From NCBI GenBank assembly GCA_905234235.1, contig CAJOHN010000003.1, forward strand, positions 119,708 to 183,707: a stretch of DNA of 64,000 bases, read 5' to 3'. This stretch comes from an uncultured Selenomonadaceae bacterium (GTDB lineage: Bacteria > Bacillota > Negativicutes > Selenomonadales > Selenomonadaceae). This document shows, piece by piece, positions 36,682-47,800 of this stretch. A program made the position numbers and the translations under genes. The notes under the pieces were generated by a model. The model ran no database searches. It saw only the letters and a program-made list of their open reading frames with translations, and had not been told where the DNA came from. Within the stretch, counting starts at the first letter, position 1. Each line of letters opens with the position of its first letter.

Positions 36682-37908
36682 ATGCAGAAAAATATTTTAA
36701 TCGGCGTGACGGGCGGAATTGCGGCTTATAAGGTCGTCGAAGTCGCAAGTTTGCTCAAAAAATCGGGCGCGAACGTTAAAATTATCATGACGCACAACGC
36801 TACCGAGTTTGTTTCGCCGAGAACTTTTCAAGAAATTACAAATAATGCCGTGTCCGTCGAAATGTTTGGCGATACGGCTAATTTTATTCACGTCGAACAT
36901 ATTGCGCTGGCTGATTGGGCTGATTTTATGTTAATCGCGCCCGCAACTGCGAACTTTTTAGCAAAAATGGCGCACGGAATTGCCGACGACCTCTTAAGCA
37001 CGACGATGTTAGCCTTCGACAAAAAAATTTTAGTTTGTCCGGCGATGAATACCAAAATGTTTGAAAATACCGCGACGCAAGCGAATTTATCAACGTTAAA
37101 GGCGCGTGGAGTAAAAATTTTGGAACCTGCGGAAGGAAATTTGGCTTGCGGGACGGTTGGGAAAGGTCGTTTGCCCGAACCACAAGAAATCTGCGCGGAG
37201 ATAAAGAAAATTTTATCCGAAGAACAAATTTTAAGCGGGAGAAAAATTCTCGTGACGGCGGGCGGCACAGTCGAGCCGATTGATCCCGTTCGATACATTG
37301 GAAACCGTTCAAGCGGGCGTATGGGCTACGAAATTGCTAAGGCGGCAGTCAATGCGGGCGCGGAAGTCGTCCTAATTTCGGGCAAAAGTGAGCTTGAACC
37401 GCCTAAAAATTTAAAATTTATTAAAGTCGAGGCGGCAATCGATATGCGCGAGGCGGTTTTGAATGAATTTGATTCAGTTGACGCCGTTATAATGTCCGCT
37501 GCCGTCGCCGATTATCGAGTTAAAAACGTTTCCGCGCAGAAAATTAAAAAATCAGACGAAAATTTAACGCTTGAACTCGTTAAAAACCCCGACATACTAA
37601 AAGAACTCGGCTCAATCAAAAAAAATCAAGTTTTAATCGGCTTTGCGGCTGAAACTCAAAACATTTTGGATTACGCCAATAAAAAACTCGTCGAAAAAAA
37701 TCTTGACTTCATAGTTGCCAACGATGTCACGGCTGAAGGTGCAGGTTTCGGCGTTCCAACCAACATTGCAACGATAATTTGGCGAGGCGGCGACGTTGAG
37801 ACTTTCGATAAGATGAGTAAGGCTGATTTGGCGGGAAAAATTATCGAACGCGTCGCCGATTTATTAAGCAAAGATAAGAAATTCTTCCCGCTAACCTCTA
37901 ATCATTGA
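36682..37908 (+). CDS. coaBC: Phosphopantothenoylcysteine decarboxylase/synthetase
   Basis: ILIGVTGGIAAYKVVEVASLLKKSG, VCPAMNTKMFENTATQ, VTAGGTVEPIDPVRYIGNRSSGRMG. Confidence 0.96.
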   Translation: MQKNILIGVTGGIAAYKVVEVASLLKKSGANVKIIMTHNATEFVSPRTFQEITNNAVSVEMFGDTANFIHVEHIALADWADFMLIAPATANFLAKMAHGIADDLLSTTMLAFDKKILVCPAMNTKMFENTATQANLSTLKARGVKILEPAEGNLACGTVGKGRLPEPQEICAEIKKILSEEQILSGRKILVTAGGTVEPIDPVRYIGNRSSGRMGYEIAKAAVNAGAEVVLISGKSELEPPKNLKFIKVEAAIDMREAVLNEFDSVDAVIMSAAVADYRVKNVSAQKIKKSDENLTLELVKNPDILKELGSIKKNQVLIGFAAETQNILDYANKKLVEKNLDFIVANDVTAEGAGFGVPTNIATIIWRGGDVETFDKMSKADLAGKIIERVADLLSKDKKFFPLTSNH

Positions 37909-37960
37909 AATTTCAGAAAAGTATGCTAGGCTTGCATAAACTTTATTGGAGGTGAAGTTT

Positions 37961-39172
37961 ATGCTTGACAAGGCAATAAAATTTTTCATCACGTTGACGC
38001 TGGCGATTGTCGGCGGCGCAATTTTACGGCAAGCAAGCCCCTTTTTAATCTCGTACATCAATTTGGAGTTCTTCCGAATCGAAACGGGCATTTTTGAGCT
38101 TACACTCGCAAGTTTGGTATGTATTTTGGCGGGCGCGACGCTCGGAGGGCTTGCAGGCTTCTTTATTTCTCCGTTTTTAATCGACAAACTCAGAAATTTC
38201 ACGTCCTTTGTCGAAAAACAACTCAGTAAAATGCCAATCAACGACGTTATAGCGGGCGCAATCGGGTTGGCTATCGGACTTATTCTCGCAAATTTATTGG
38301 GCAACGCATTTTCGCGGATTCCTATCGTCGGTAATTATATCCCCATAATTTTTAGCCTCGTTCTTGGTTATTTGGGCGTCAGAATCACGATTAAAAAGCG
38401 CAAGGAAATTGCTAACAGCTTTGATTTTATAAAAGAGATTATTCACAGTCGCGAGCTTGCAAAGACCGATAAAAAGCCCGAAGAACCTCAAAAAGTCGCG
38501 GAAAATCCCATTCAAGATGAAAATCAACCCGTCGAACGCGCAAAAGTTAATCTCGTCAAACTTAAAACGCATAAAGATAAAAATTATAAGCTCCTCGATA
38601 CCAACGTTATAATTGACGGGCGCATCGCCGACATTTGCAAAACCGGTTTTTTGGAAGGTACGCTTTTAATTCCCGTGTTCGTCCTCGAAGAACTTCAGTA
38701 TATCGCCGATTCTTCCGATACACTGCGTAGAGTTCGCGGGCGTCGTGGCTTAGATGTCCTCCAAAAAATCCGCGAAGACGAATCTAACATGGAAGTCGAA
38801 GTTATGAACGTCGATTTTGAGGATATTCAAGGCGTCGATTCAAAATTAGTTCGTCTCGCGCAGAAACTCGGCGGAAAAATCATCACCAACGATTTCAACC
38901 TTAATAAAGTCGCTCAACTGCGCGGCGTCGAAGTTCTTAATATCAACGAACTCTCCAACGCCGTTAAACCGGTCGTGATTCCGGGCGAAACTATGAAAGT
39001 TCAAGTCGTTAAAGACGGCAAAGAACCCGGTCAAGGCGTCGCGTACCTCGACGATGGCACGATGATTGTTATCGAAAACGGGCACAGATATTTGAGTAGG
39101 ACAATCTCCGTCGAAGTTACAAGCGCGTTGCAAACGTCAGCAGGACGTATGATTTTCGCTAAACCCAGATAG
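37961..39172 (+). CDS. PIN/TRAM-domain membrane protein (YacL-like)
   Basis: N-terminal TM segments; LLDTNVIIDGRIADICKTGFLEG, RVRGRRGLDVLQKI, GVAYLDDGTMIVIENG. Confidence 0.9.
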   Translation: MLDKAIKFFITLTLAIVGGAILRQASPFLISYINLEFFRIETGIFELTLASLVCILAGATLGGLAGFFISPFLIDKLRNFTSFVEKQLSKMPINDVIAGAIGLAIGLILANLLGNAFSRIPIVGNYIPIIFSLVLGYLGVRITIKKRKEIANSFDFIKEIIHSRELAKTDKKPEEPQKVAENPIQDENQPVERAKVNLVKLKTHKDKNYKLLDTNVIIDGRIADICKTGFLEGTLLIPVFVLEELQYIADSSDTLRRVRGRRGLDVLQKIREDESNMEVEVMNVDFEDIQGVDSKLVRLAQKLGGKIITNDFNLNKVAQLRGVEVLNINELSNAVKPVVIPGETMKVQVVKDGKEPGQGVAYLDDGTMIVIENGHRYLSRTISVEVTSALQTSAGRMIFAKPR

Positions 39173-39179
39173 AAATTTT

Positions 39180-39206
39180 TTCGGAGCCGCGTGGCTCCTT
39201 TTTTTT
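39180..39206 (+). terminator. Rho-independent terminator
   Basis: GGAGCCGCGTGGCTCC + T8. Confidence 0.75.
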
Positions 39207-39218
39207 GGAGATGTATTG

Positions 39219-40064
39219 ATGAAGACGGTAACAGAAGTTTTAAAATCGGCAACGGCACGGCTTGAGGTGGGGGCTGTTGAAAATCCCAGACTCGACGCGG
39301 AAATTTTATTGGCGCACGTGCTTAAATGGCGGCGATTGAGTTTGTATGTTGACGCGGAGAAAACTTTGCCCCTTGAAAGTATTCTACGTTTTAATGAACT
39401 CGTAAATCGGCGGCTCGAAGGTATTCCAGTCGCTTATTTGGTCGGTTCAAAGGAATTTATGGGCTTATCGTTCGCAGTCAATCAAAATGTCCTTATCCCG
39501 CGACCGGAAACCGAAATTTTAACCGAATTCGTCGGCGAATATCTGCGCGGACTCGGCGGCGAAGTAAATTTTGCTGATTTGGGCGTCGGTAGCGGCGCGA
39601 TTTGCATTTCGATGTTAAAATTTGTAAAATCTGCGCGGGCATCGGCTGTCGATATATCAAATGAGGCTTTGGCAGTCGCAAAGTTCAACGCAAGCAAGTT
39701 TCACGTCGAAGACAGAATAAAATTTTTCTGTGGAGACTTACTCAAGCCGCTCGAAGGACAAAAATTTAATGTAATCGTATCGAATCCGCCATACATACCG
39801 ACTTTAGAGTTGAAAAAGTTACAAATCGAAGTAAAACTCGAGCCGCAACTTGCATTGGACGGCGGCGAGGACGGTTTAAGCTTTTATAGGCGAATAATTT
39901 CAGATGCGCCAAGATTTTTAGTTGACGGCGGACTTTTGGCAGTAGAAATCGGAATAAATCAAGCGTCGGCAGTCAGAAAACTTTTTGAACAAGAAAATTT
40001 CGTTGACGTGACGATTTTAAAGGATTTGTCAGGCATTGAACGAATAATTGCAGGGAGGAATTGA
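39219..40064 (+). CDS. prmC: Release factor glutamine methyltransferase
   Basis: DLGVGSGAICISMLKF, VIVSNPPYIPTLEL. Confidence 0.93.
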   Translation: MKTVTEVLKSATARLEVGAVENPRLDAEILLAHVLKWRRLSLYVDAEKTLPLESILRFNELVNRRLEGIPVAYLVGSKEFMGLSFAVNQNVLIPRPETEILTEFVGEYLRGLGGEVNFADLGVGSGAICISMLKFVKSARASAVDISNEALAVAKFNASKFHVEDRIKFFCGDLLKPLEGQKFNVIVSNPPYIPTLELKKLQIEVKLEPQLALDGGEDGLSFYRRIISDAPRFLVDGGLLAVEIGINQASAVRKLFEQENFVDVTILKDLSGIERIIAGRN

Positions 40065-40065
40065 T

Positions 40066-40683
40066 TTGCAGACAGAAATTTTACTTCCAACAGCTGAAAA
40101 TTTGTTGCGAGCAGCTGAAATGATTAAAATTGGCGAACTTGTATCCTTTCCGACTGAAACAGTGTACGGATTGGGAGCAGACGGCTTAAATATCGAAGCT
40201 TGTAGGGAAATTTTCGTCGCTAAGGGCAGACCGAGCGATAAACCGTTGAGTTTGCACGTCGCGAGCCTTGAAATGGCAGAGAGAATCGGCAAAATCACCG
40301 CTCAGGCAGAAAAATTATTCGCGAAATTCCTGCCGGGAGCCTTGACGATAATATTATCAAAGAATAAAATTGTTCCCGACTTCGTGACGAGCGGAAAATC
40401 GAGCGTCGGGATAAGATTTCCGGCAAATGACGTAGCACTTTCGCTGATAAGGCTTGCAGGAGTACCGATAGCGGCTCCGAGCGCAAATTTATCGGGAAAA
40501 GTGCCGCCGAAGACTGCGCAGGAAGTTTTCGACAACTTATCTGGCAAAATACCGCTAATATTGGACGGCGGGCAATGCGAATTCGGCATTTCATCAACGA
40601 TAATCGATTTAACGACTTTGGAGCCGAAAATTTTACGTCACGGAGCGATTTCAGAGGAAAAAATATGGGAGGTGTTAGAATGA
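40066..40683 (+). CDS. tsaC: L-threonylcarbamoyladenylate synthase (Sua5/YwlC/TsaC)
   Basis: GELVSFPTETVYGLGADGLN, KGRPSDKPLSLHV, PIAAPSANLSGKVPPKTAQEV. Confidence 0.92.
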   Translation: MQTEILLPTAENLLRAAEMIKIGELVSFPTETVYGLGADGLNIEACREIFVAKGRPSDKPLSLHVASLEMAERIGKITAQAEKLFAKFLPGALTIILSKNKIVPDFVTSGKSSVGIRFPANDVALSLIRLAGVPIAAPSANLSGKVPPKTAQEVFDNLSGKIPLILDGGQCEFGISSTIIDLTTLEPKILRHGAISEEKIWEVLE

Positions 40684-41108
40684 GCAATGCAGAGCGGAAT
40701 AAAAATGCGATTAAACGCTTTGTGGAGTGCATAAATAACAATGACAAGGCACTTGCGGAAGAATTAATCGCGTCTGACGCCGAATTTACGACGCCGGTAT
40801 CAGAAAAACCGCTTTACGGCGGCGCGGGTTATTTGAGCGTGGTTGATTTAATGCGCAAAAGTTTTTCGGATATTCGCTGGGAAATAGTGGATATGGCGGC
40901 GGAAAATGACAAAGTTGCTGTTTATTGGACGTGTTCTGGCACGCACGACGGAAAATTTATGAATTTTGAGCCGACCGGCAAGAAATTTTCGTTCAGCGTG
41001 ATGAATTTCTATTATTTCAACGCGGAAGGTAAAATCATCAACGACGTAGCGGCTGAAGGACTTTTCGGGCTATTTAGAGAGTTAAATTTAATGGAGGTCC
41101 AAGTATGA
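40680..41108 (+). CDS. SnoaL/NTF2-like protein
   Basis: [33 protein letters not shown]..., [29 protein letters not shown]. Confidence 0.8.
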   Translation: MSNAERNKNAIKRFVECINNNDKALAEELIASDAEFTTPVSEKPLYGGAGYLSVVDLMRKSFSDIRWEIVDMAAENDKVAVYWTCSGTHDGKFMNFEPTGKKFSFSVMNFYYFNAEGKIINDVAAEGLFGLFRELNLMEVQV

Positions 41109-42328
41109 AGAGAGATTTTGAACTGTTTAAGGCGATTGATGATGAATTAAATCGTCAGCGGAACAAATTGGAGCTTATCGCGTCGGAAAATATCGTGAGC
41201 AAGGCAGTAATGGAGGCGCAAGGCTCGGTTTTGACGAACAAATACGCCGAAGGTTATCCCGGCAAGCGTTATTATGGCGGTTGCGAGTTCGTGGACGTGG
41301 CAGAACAGCTTGCGATCGACCGCGCAAAGCAACTTTTCAACTGCGCCTACGCAAATGTGCAGGCTCATTCGGGTGCGCAAGCTAATATGGCGGTATATTT
41401 TGCGTTGGCGACGCCCGGCGATGTGATAATGGGCATGAATTTAACTGACGGCGGGCATTTGACGCACGGAAGTCCCGTAAATTTGAGCGGAAAGTACTTT
41501 AAAATCGTTCCATACGGCGTAAATCGCGAAACTGAGATGATTGACTACGATGAACTCGAAAAAATCGCCGAAAATTGCCGTCCGAAGATAATTGTAGCGG
41601 GCGCGTCGGCATATTCGCGGATAATTGACTTTGAACGGCTCGCAAGCACTGCTAAAAAGGTAGGCGCGTATTTAATGGTCGACATGGCGCACATTGCTGG
41701 CTTAGTCGCGGCGGGATTGCATCCCAGTCCGATTGAATTTGCCGATGTAGTGACTTCGACGACGCATAAAACACTTAGAGGACCTCGCGGCGGTTTGATT
41801 TTGTGCAAGGACGCGGAATTCGGCAAGCAATTTAACAAGGCGATATTCCCCGGCACTCAAGGCGGACCTTTAATGCATGTCATTGCGGCAAAGGCTGTGG
41901 CATTTTTCGAGGCTCTTCAGCCGGAATTTAAAGAATATGCCGCGCAGATTATCAAAAACGCGAAGATTTTAGCCGAAACTCTGCAAAAAGACGGATTCAG
42001 GATAGTTTCTGGTGGCACGGACAATCATTTAATGCTTGTCGACCTCACGAGCAAGAATATCACGGGCAAAGAGGCGCAAAATGTGCTTGACGAGGTAAAT
42101 ATCACGGCGAATAAGAACACAATCCCGTTTGAACCGCGCAGTCCGTTTGTTACGAGCGGATTGAGACTTGGAAGTCCCGCATTGACTACACGCGGCTTTA
42201 AAGAAGACGATATGCGCGAAGTTGCCGACATTATCGCGTTGGTTTTAGATAATCCGACCGATGAGAGCAAAAAAATTGAGGCACGCGAGCGGGTCGCGGC
42301 ACTTTGCAAGAAATATCCGCTGTACTGA
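41105..42328 (+). CDS. glyA: Serine hydroxymethyltransferase
   Basis: [57 protein letters not shown]. Confidence 0.98.
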   Translation: MKRDFELFKAIDDELNRQRNKLELIASENIVSKAVMEAQGSVLTNKYAEGYPGKRYYGGCEFVDVAEQLAIDRAKQLFNCAYANVQAHSGAQANMAVYFALATPGDVIMGMNLTDGGHLTHGSPVNLSGKYFKIVPYGVNRETEMIDYDELEKIAENCRPKIIVAGASAYSRIIDFERLASTAKKVGAYLMVDMAHIAGLVAAGLHPSPIEFADVVTSTTHKTLRGPRGGLILCKDAEFGKQFNKAIFPGTQGGPLMHVIAAKAVAFFEALQPEFKEYAAQIIKNAKILAETLQKDGFRIVSGGTDNHLMLVDLTSKNITGKEAQNVLDEVNITANKNTIPFEPRSPFVTSGLRLGSPALTTRGFKEDDMREVADIIALVLDNPTDESKKIEARERVAALCKKYPLY

Positions 42329-42329
42329 G

Positions 42330-43904
42330 ATGAATTTAAGCAACCAAGATATTGATAAAGCGATTAATAACATACGCGACTTTTTTAAAAATGCAAACGT
42401 CCCGCACAAAGACGTGATAAAAATTTGCCTGATTGTTGAAGAGGCTTTACTTCGTTGGCAAGATCGATTCGGAGAGGCGCACGAGTTCAAACTTTACAAG
42501 AAAAAATGGTTCGGTACGCCGAAAATTATAATCCGAATCAAGGGCAAGCCGTTTTCTCCTCTGCAAAATGATTTGGACGACGACACGATTTTAAGCAACG
42601 AAGTTATGAAAAATCTTCTGCATTATGACGAGGCAAAGACGATTTATCGCTACGAAAACGGTTACAACGAGTTAATTTCCGTTTCAACTAAAGAACGCAA
42701 GCCGCTTGGAATTCCCGGCGGTTCAATAACTGTCTCGATAATTTTGGCTGTGATATTTTCGTTTCTCGTGGACTTTTTGCCGCAAGACATTCAGGCTACA
42801 TTGCTTAACGAAGTTATTACGCCGATTTTAGATACGCTAATGCAATTAGTCGTCACGGTAACAATTTTTATGGTGTTTTTCGCCGTCATATCGAGTATTT
42901 GCGCGATTGAAGATAGTACAATGCTCGGCAATATCGGATTAACAGTTATCGGGCGGATATTTTTTTTGAATATAATCATCATTCTCCTCACGATTTTTAT
43001 CGGTAGCTTGTTTTTCCCGTTAAACTTTGTTGAAAACGGCGATTCGTTTGCGATAAGTAAAGTCGTGGAATTATTCCTGTCAATCATTCCGACGAATATT
43101 TTGGCGGCATTTTTAGACGGAAATATTTTACAAGTTACAGTTTTAGCGTTTCTGATTGGGATTTGCATAACGCTGATTGGAAATCAAATACCTAACGTAA
43201 AAAGTATTGTCATGGAGCTGAACGAATTAATTTTTAAGGTAACGGAGATGATTTTGGGCGTAATTCCGCTGACAATTTTCCTTTGTATCTTTAAAACGCT
43301 GGTTGAGAGTGATTTTTCAGAGTTCTTTGTAGTTTGGAAGCTTGTTGCGGCGAGTATAATCACGTACGCGGCAATTATTTTGCTCATGTTGATTTGTATA
43401 AAGTCCAAAATAAAGCTTGGCATTAAGGATTTCTTTAAGAAAATTTTCCCTGCGTTTATAATTGCGTTTACGACAGTCAACAGCAGTGCCGCATTGCCGA
43501 AAATAATTGAAGTATCGCGAGACAATCTGCGGATAGAAGAAAAATTTTGCAACTTTTGGGCTCCGTTGGCGTTTGTAATGTTTTCTCCGTCGGAATTAAT
43601 TGCGCTGACCATTTGCGTTATTTACGGCATTTCGGCGGCGGGCAGTAGTCTTTCGCTGATTGACCCGCTTATCATAATTTTTCTCGCGATACAACTTAGC
43701 ATTGCCACGCCTGACGCTGCGGGCGGAATTGCGGCGGCTTACGGGATAATTCTTACTCAATTTGGTCTCCCGCTTGAAATTATCGGCGCGTTGATGATTA
43801 CCGACGTTGTGATCGACAATCTGTTTACAGGTTTAGATGTCGTGGCGCACGAGTGCGAACTGGTTTTGGTTGCTAACAAAATGGGCTTTATTAAGGAGTT
43901 TTGA
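42330..43904 (+). CDS. Sodium:dicarboxylate-type symporter with N-terminal RsbW/HATPase-like domain
   Basis: C-terminal DAACS-like TM core; first ~110 aa soluble, VIKICLIVEEALLRWQDRFG resembles anti-sigma kinase N-box region. Confidence 0.75.
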   Translation: MNLSNQDIDKAINNIRDFFKNANVPHKDVIKICLIVEEALLRWQDRFGEAHEFKLYKKKWFGTPKIIIRIKGKPFSPLQNDLDDDTILSNEVMKNLLHYDEAKTIYRYENGYNELISVSTKERKPLGIPGGSITVSIILAVIFSFLVDFLPQDIQATLLNEVITPILDTLMQLVVTVTIFMVFFAVISSICAIEDSTMLGNIGLTVIGRIFFLNIIIILLTIFIGSLFFPLNFVENGDSFAISKVVELFLSIIPTNILAAFLDGNILQVTVLAFLIGICITLIGNQIPNVKSIVMELNELIFKVTEMILGVIPLTIFLCIFKTLVESDFSEFFVVWKLVAASIITYAAIILLMLICIKSKIKLGIKDFFKKIFPAFIIAFTTVNSSAALPKIIEVSRDNLRIEEKFCNFWAPLAFVMFSPSELIALTICVIYGISAAGSSLSLIDPLIIIFLAIQLSIATPDAAGGIAAAYGIILTQFGLPLEIIGALMITDVVIDNLFTGLDVVAHECELVLVANKMGFIKEF

Positions 43905-43905
43905 A

Positions 43906-44847
43906 GTGGATTTAGATTATCTGATGTTTTTGCAAGGCTTGCGCACGGACTGGGGCGGCGAAGGATTTTTTACATTGGTATCCTCCCTGCCGAAAAGTGC
44001 TTTGACGGCGATGATACCGGCGGTACTTTTCTGGTGTATCAACAAATACGCGGGAATTTTTATTCTGTTCAACGCGGAATGCGGGCGCGTGATTAATGAG
44101 CTGTTGAAGGGAACATTTTGCGTTTATCGTCCTTGGATAAAGGACGCGGCGTTAATACCTTCGGCGGACGCGATGAATCAAGCGTCGAGCTTTTCGTTTC
44201 CGAGCGGACATGCACAATTTGCGACGGCGGTTTACGGCGGCTTTGCGTTTTTCTACAGAAAAGTTTTGCCGTTGCTGATAATCCCCTGCGCGGCGATAGT
44301 TTTAATGGTTGCGTTCAGTCGGAATTTTTTAGGCGTGCACACTCCGCAGGATGTTTTGGTTTCGATAATTTATTCGATTGGATTATTTTTCGCAGCGGAA
44401 AAAATTTTCAAGTGGATGGGCAAGGACGAGGAGCGAAAATTAATTTTCCTTATCGGCGGGCTGGTAATCTGCGCGGTTGTCTTTTTATGGCTGTACTTCA
44501 AACCTTATCCCGAAGACATTTTAAACGGTAAACTGATAGTTGACCCGCTTGCGGCAAGGGCAGACGCTTTCGATGCGTTAGGTTTCGGGCTGGCATTTTT
44601 CTTGGGCTGGTTCCTCGAACAAAAATTTATAAACTTCAAAACTAACGTCTCGCCGAAGGACAGATTATGGCGAATCATCATCGGCTTTGCGATTTTAGGC
44701 GTGATAGCGGTAATTTTTTATCCGTTGATGAAAATTTTATTGAGCGTGGAGGCGTACAAATTTTTCAAAGCGTTCTTGCCATTCTTCTCGATATTGTTCT
44801 TAATCCCGCTGATATTCACGAAGGTCGAACAACGTTTCAAAAGATAA
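43906..44847 (+). CDS. PAP2-family phosphatase
   Basis: KGTFCVYRPWIKD, SFSFPSGHAQFATAVYGGF, VAFSRNFLGVHTPQDVLVS; GTG start. Confidence 0.88.
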   Translation: MDLDYLMFLQGLRTDWGGEGFFTLVSSLPKSALTAMIPAVLFWCINKYAGIFILFNAECGRVINELLKGTFCVYRPWIKDAALIPSADAMNQASSFSFPSGHAQFATAVYGGFAFFYRKVLPLLIIPCAAIVLMVAFSRNFLGVHTPQDVLVSIIYSIGLFFAAEKIFKWMGKDEERKLIFLIGGLVICAVVFLWLYFKPYPEDILNGKLIVDPLAARADAFDALGFGLAFFLGWFLEQKFINFKTNVSPKDRLWRIIIGFAILGVIAVIFYPLMKILLSVEAYKFFKAFLPFFSILFLIPLIFTKVEQRFKR

Positions 44848-44852
44848 AAAAA

Positions 44853-44888
44853 AATTCCTCCGCCAAATTTCTGACGGAGGTTTTTTTT
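44853..44888. terminator. Bidirectional terminator between pap2 and nrdD
   Basis: A-run + CCTCCG...CGGAGG + T8. Confidence 0.8.
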
Positions 44889-47800
44889 ATTTGCCATCGG
44901 GCTTAAGCCGTTTTATGTGGAAAGTTCCGGTCTCGACTTCTTTTCTGTGACAATGCGGACACTCGTTGGCGATAATCCCGGTGTAGCCGCAAACAGGGTC
45001 GCGGTCGACGGGGTGATTGATACTGAAATAACCCATGTTAGCATCATGCATAGCCCTGACGAGAGCCTCGAACGCGGAAATATTTTTAGTCGGGTCGCCG
45101 TCCATTTCAATGTAAGCGATATGTCCCGCGTTACAAATGGCGTGGTAGGGAGCCTCAATCCTAATCTTTTCGCCCGCGCATATTGGAAAATAAACCGGCA
45201 CGTGACTCGAATTCGTCATATAGGGGCGGTCAGTGACGCCTTTAATATTTCCGTAAATTTTTCTGTTTGAACGTTGAAATTGTCCGGCTGTAGACTCGGC
45301 GGGAGTCCCGAACGTTGTCCAATTTCTTTTTTCTCGCTTAGTATAATCGTCGGTTCTTCCGCGCAGATGTTTGACGATTTTTAAGCCGAGTTCCTGAGCT
45401 TCGTTGCTTTGCCCGTGATGTTTGCCGATTAAAGCAACCAAACACTCCGCTAAACCACAAAAGCCGATTGAATAGCTCGCGTGCTTGAGAACGTCCTTGA
45501 TTTTATCGGTCGGCTTGAGTTTTTCCGAATCCATCCACACGCCCTGCCCCATTAAAAACGGGAAATTGTAAACGTGTTTCTCCTCAATAACTTTAAGACG
45601 GCACAATAAATAATCGTGGCAAAGAGTTATGTACTTGTCAAAGAGCTCAAAAAATTTTTCGACGTTTTTTTTTGATTCAAGCGCGAGTTTCGGAAGATTA
45701 ATCGTCACGAAGGCAAAATTTCCTCTGCTACCCGATTCTTCGCGCCCGTTGACGTTCGACATCACTCTTGTTCTGCAACCCCACTGCAGATTTGCAGACT
45801 ATTTCATTGACCCGCAATATTCAATTTGCTGGTCACCTGTCTTTTCGGGATGAGTGAGAGCCCTACTCTACTCGGTTATTTCCCGTTAATCAGTTGCGAG
45901 CTGAAACCCTTAAGCGGCGGGTACCCTTTCGATAGTCGTTACACATTTAGCATTACTTTTTTGAACACTCGTCTTATACCAATTTTCCCACGTTTATGTT
46001 TCCAATCGGCATAAAAGTAACCACGACTGCAAGATTTTACTACCGTTGCACGATTAATTTTATAATCTGCCATTAAATCAGGTTTTCTGCTGTATTCTTT
46101 AATAAGCACGCCAGTCGAGTAATCGAATACTTGATAATACATATCCCCTGCGTGTCCGGAAACATGAATGTGACGTAAATCATTTCTGAAAGCGTGAAGG
46201 TCATTTTCGCTTCGACTCACCCATTCAAGATTTTCAGCACGATTATCTTTTTTGTCTCCATTTTTGTGATTGACAACAAGTTCATCTGAATAACCACTCA
46301 CGAAATGATATGCGACAAGTCTATGCACAAAGAAACGTTTCTTAATCGGCACATATAAAATTACTCTTCTGTATCCTACAGTATTGAAGTCTCCTTGAAG
46401 TATACGATGAGTTTTGTCGTTGCGAACATTGCCTAAGTTGCTTACGCTGTAATAATTCTCGTAACCTTTTATAGATTTCCAAATTTCTTTAACGATGTTC
46501 ATAAGCCCAACTCCTTTTTAGGAATGTGGCATTAGTAATGCACTTAGCACGAGATTGTCTTCATTGAAGGTTTTCCTCGTTTAGACAGGTTATTCGACAT
46601 GCGTTGCCGCATGAAGCCACAGGTTTAGTTTATGGTCGCGACGCAACTATTATAATCGCCTGCCTTGTAGTATTGCAGATTATACGGCGCGTCAATGTTC
46701 ACGAAGTTAGGGAAAAGACGTTTCGCACTTACTTTGCACGCTTGCCGAAATAAATCGTAGTTCGGGTCGTCGACGTTATAATTGACGCCGCTTTTAAGTT
46801 GGAAGACGCTGATTGGGAAAATAGGAGTTTCGCCATTGCCGAGCCCCGCGTCGATAGCATTCAAAACTTCACGAATCACTAATCGACCTTCCGTCGAAGT
46901 ATCCATGCCGTAATTTATCGAACTGAACGGGACTTGCGCGCCCGCCCGACTGTGGAGCGTGTTGAAGTTGTGAATCAAAGCCTCCATCGCTTGATGAGTT
47001 TCTTCCTCGACGTCCGCGCAGGCTTGCTTATAAATTTTCTCCGCGAGTTCAGCCGAGCCTACGACTTGCGTTAAATTTTCGACGGCAACGGGATTATTTC
47101 CCTCCGAATAAGTGCAAACATTAAAATCAATTTCGCCTGCCGCTTGAACGTTACAAAATTCACAAGCGCGTTTAACTTCGTCGCGTATCACCCTCTTAAA
47201 AGATTTTCTTACACCTTCAGCCATTGCATAATCAAAAGCGTTTATGCTCTGCCCGCCAAATTGATCGTTCTGGTTTGATTGTATGGCGATACAAGCCAGC
47301 GCGGCATAGGAACGAATGGAATTAGGCTCGCGAAGGAAACCGTGCCCCGTCGAGAAGCCGCCGTGAAATAATTTCAGCAAATCGATTTGGCAACAGTTAA
47401 AAGTTATCAAACTGAAATCCTTGTCCGTAATTTTGACTATATCACAATCTCCTTAGAGATCCCGGGCACTTCGGAATGCGGAATTTCACCGCAAACCTAC
47501 TCTACTTGCCTTTTAAGCTTTCGATAGTCGATTGACTTTACTTTTCAAGTCTACAACGGAGATTATGCCTTCTGGAAAAACATCCGCTTAAAATTTGACC
47601 GGCAGATATATTTCTGGAAGTTTTTTTTCTGAACTCTTCATCCTTCCAACGATTGGAGTTACTAAGAGAAACATCATTAACACCTTTTTCGCGAGCTCTG
47701 CGATTATTTTCTTTGGGAGTGACCCACTCAAGATTTTCGGCAGAATTATTAAAATGGTTATTATCCAAATGATCAACTTCCAGTTTGGAATAATTAGCAG

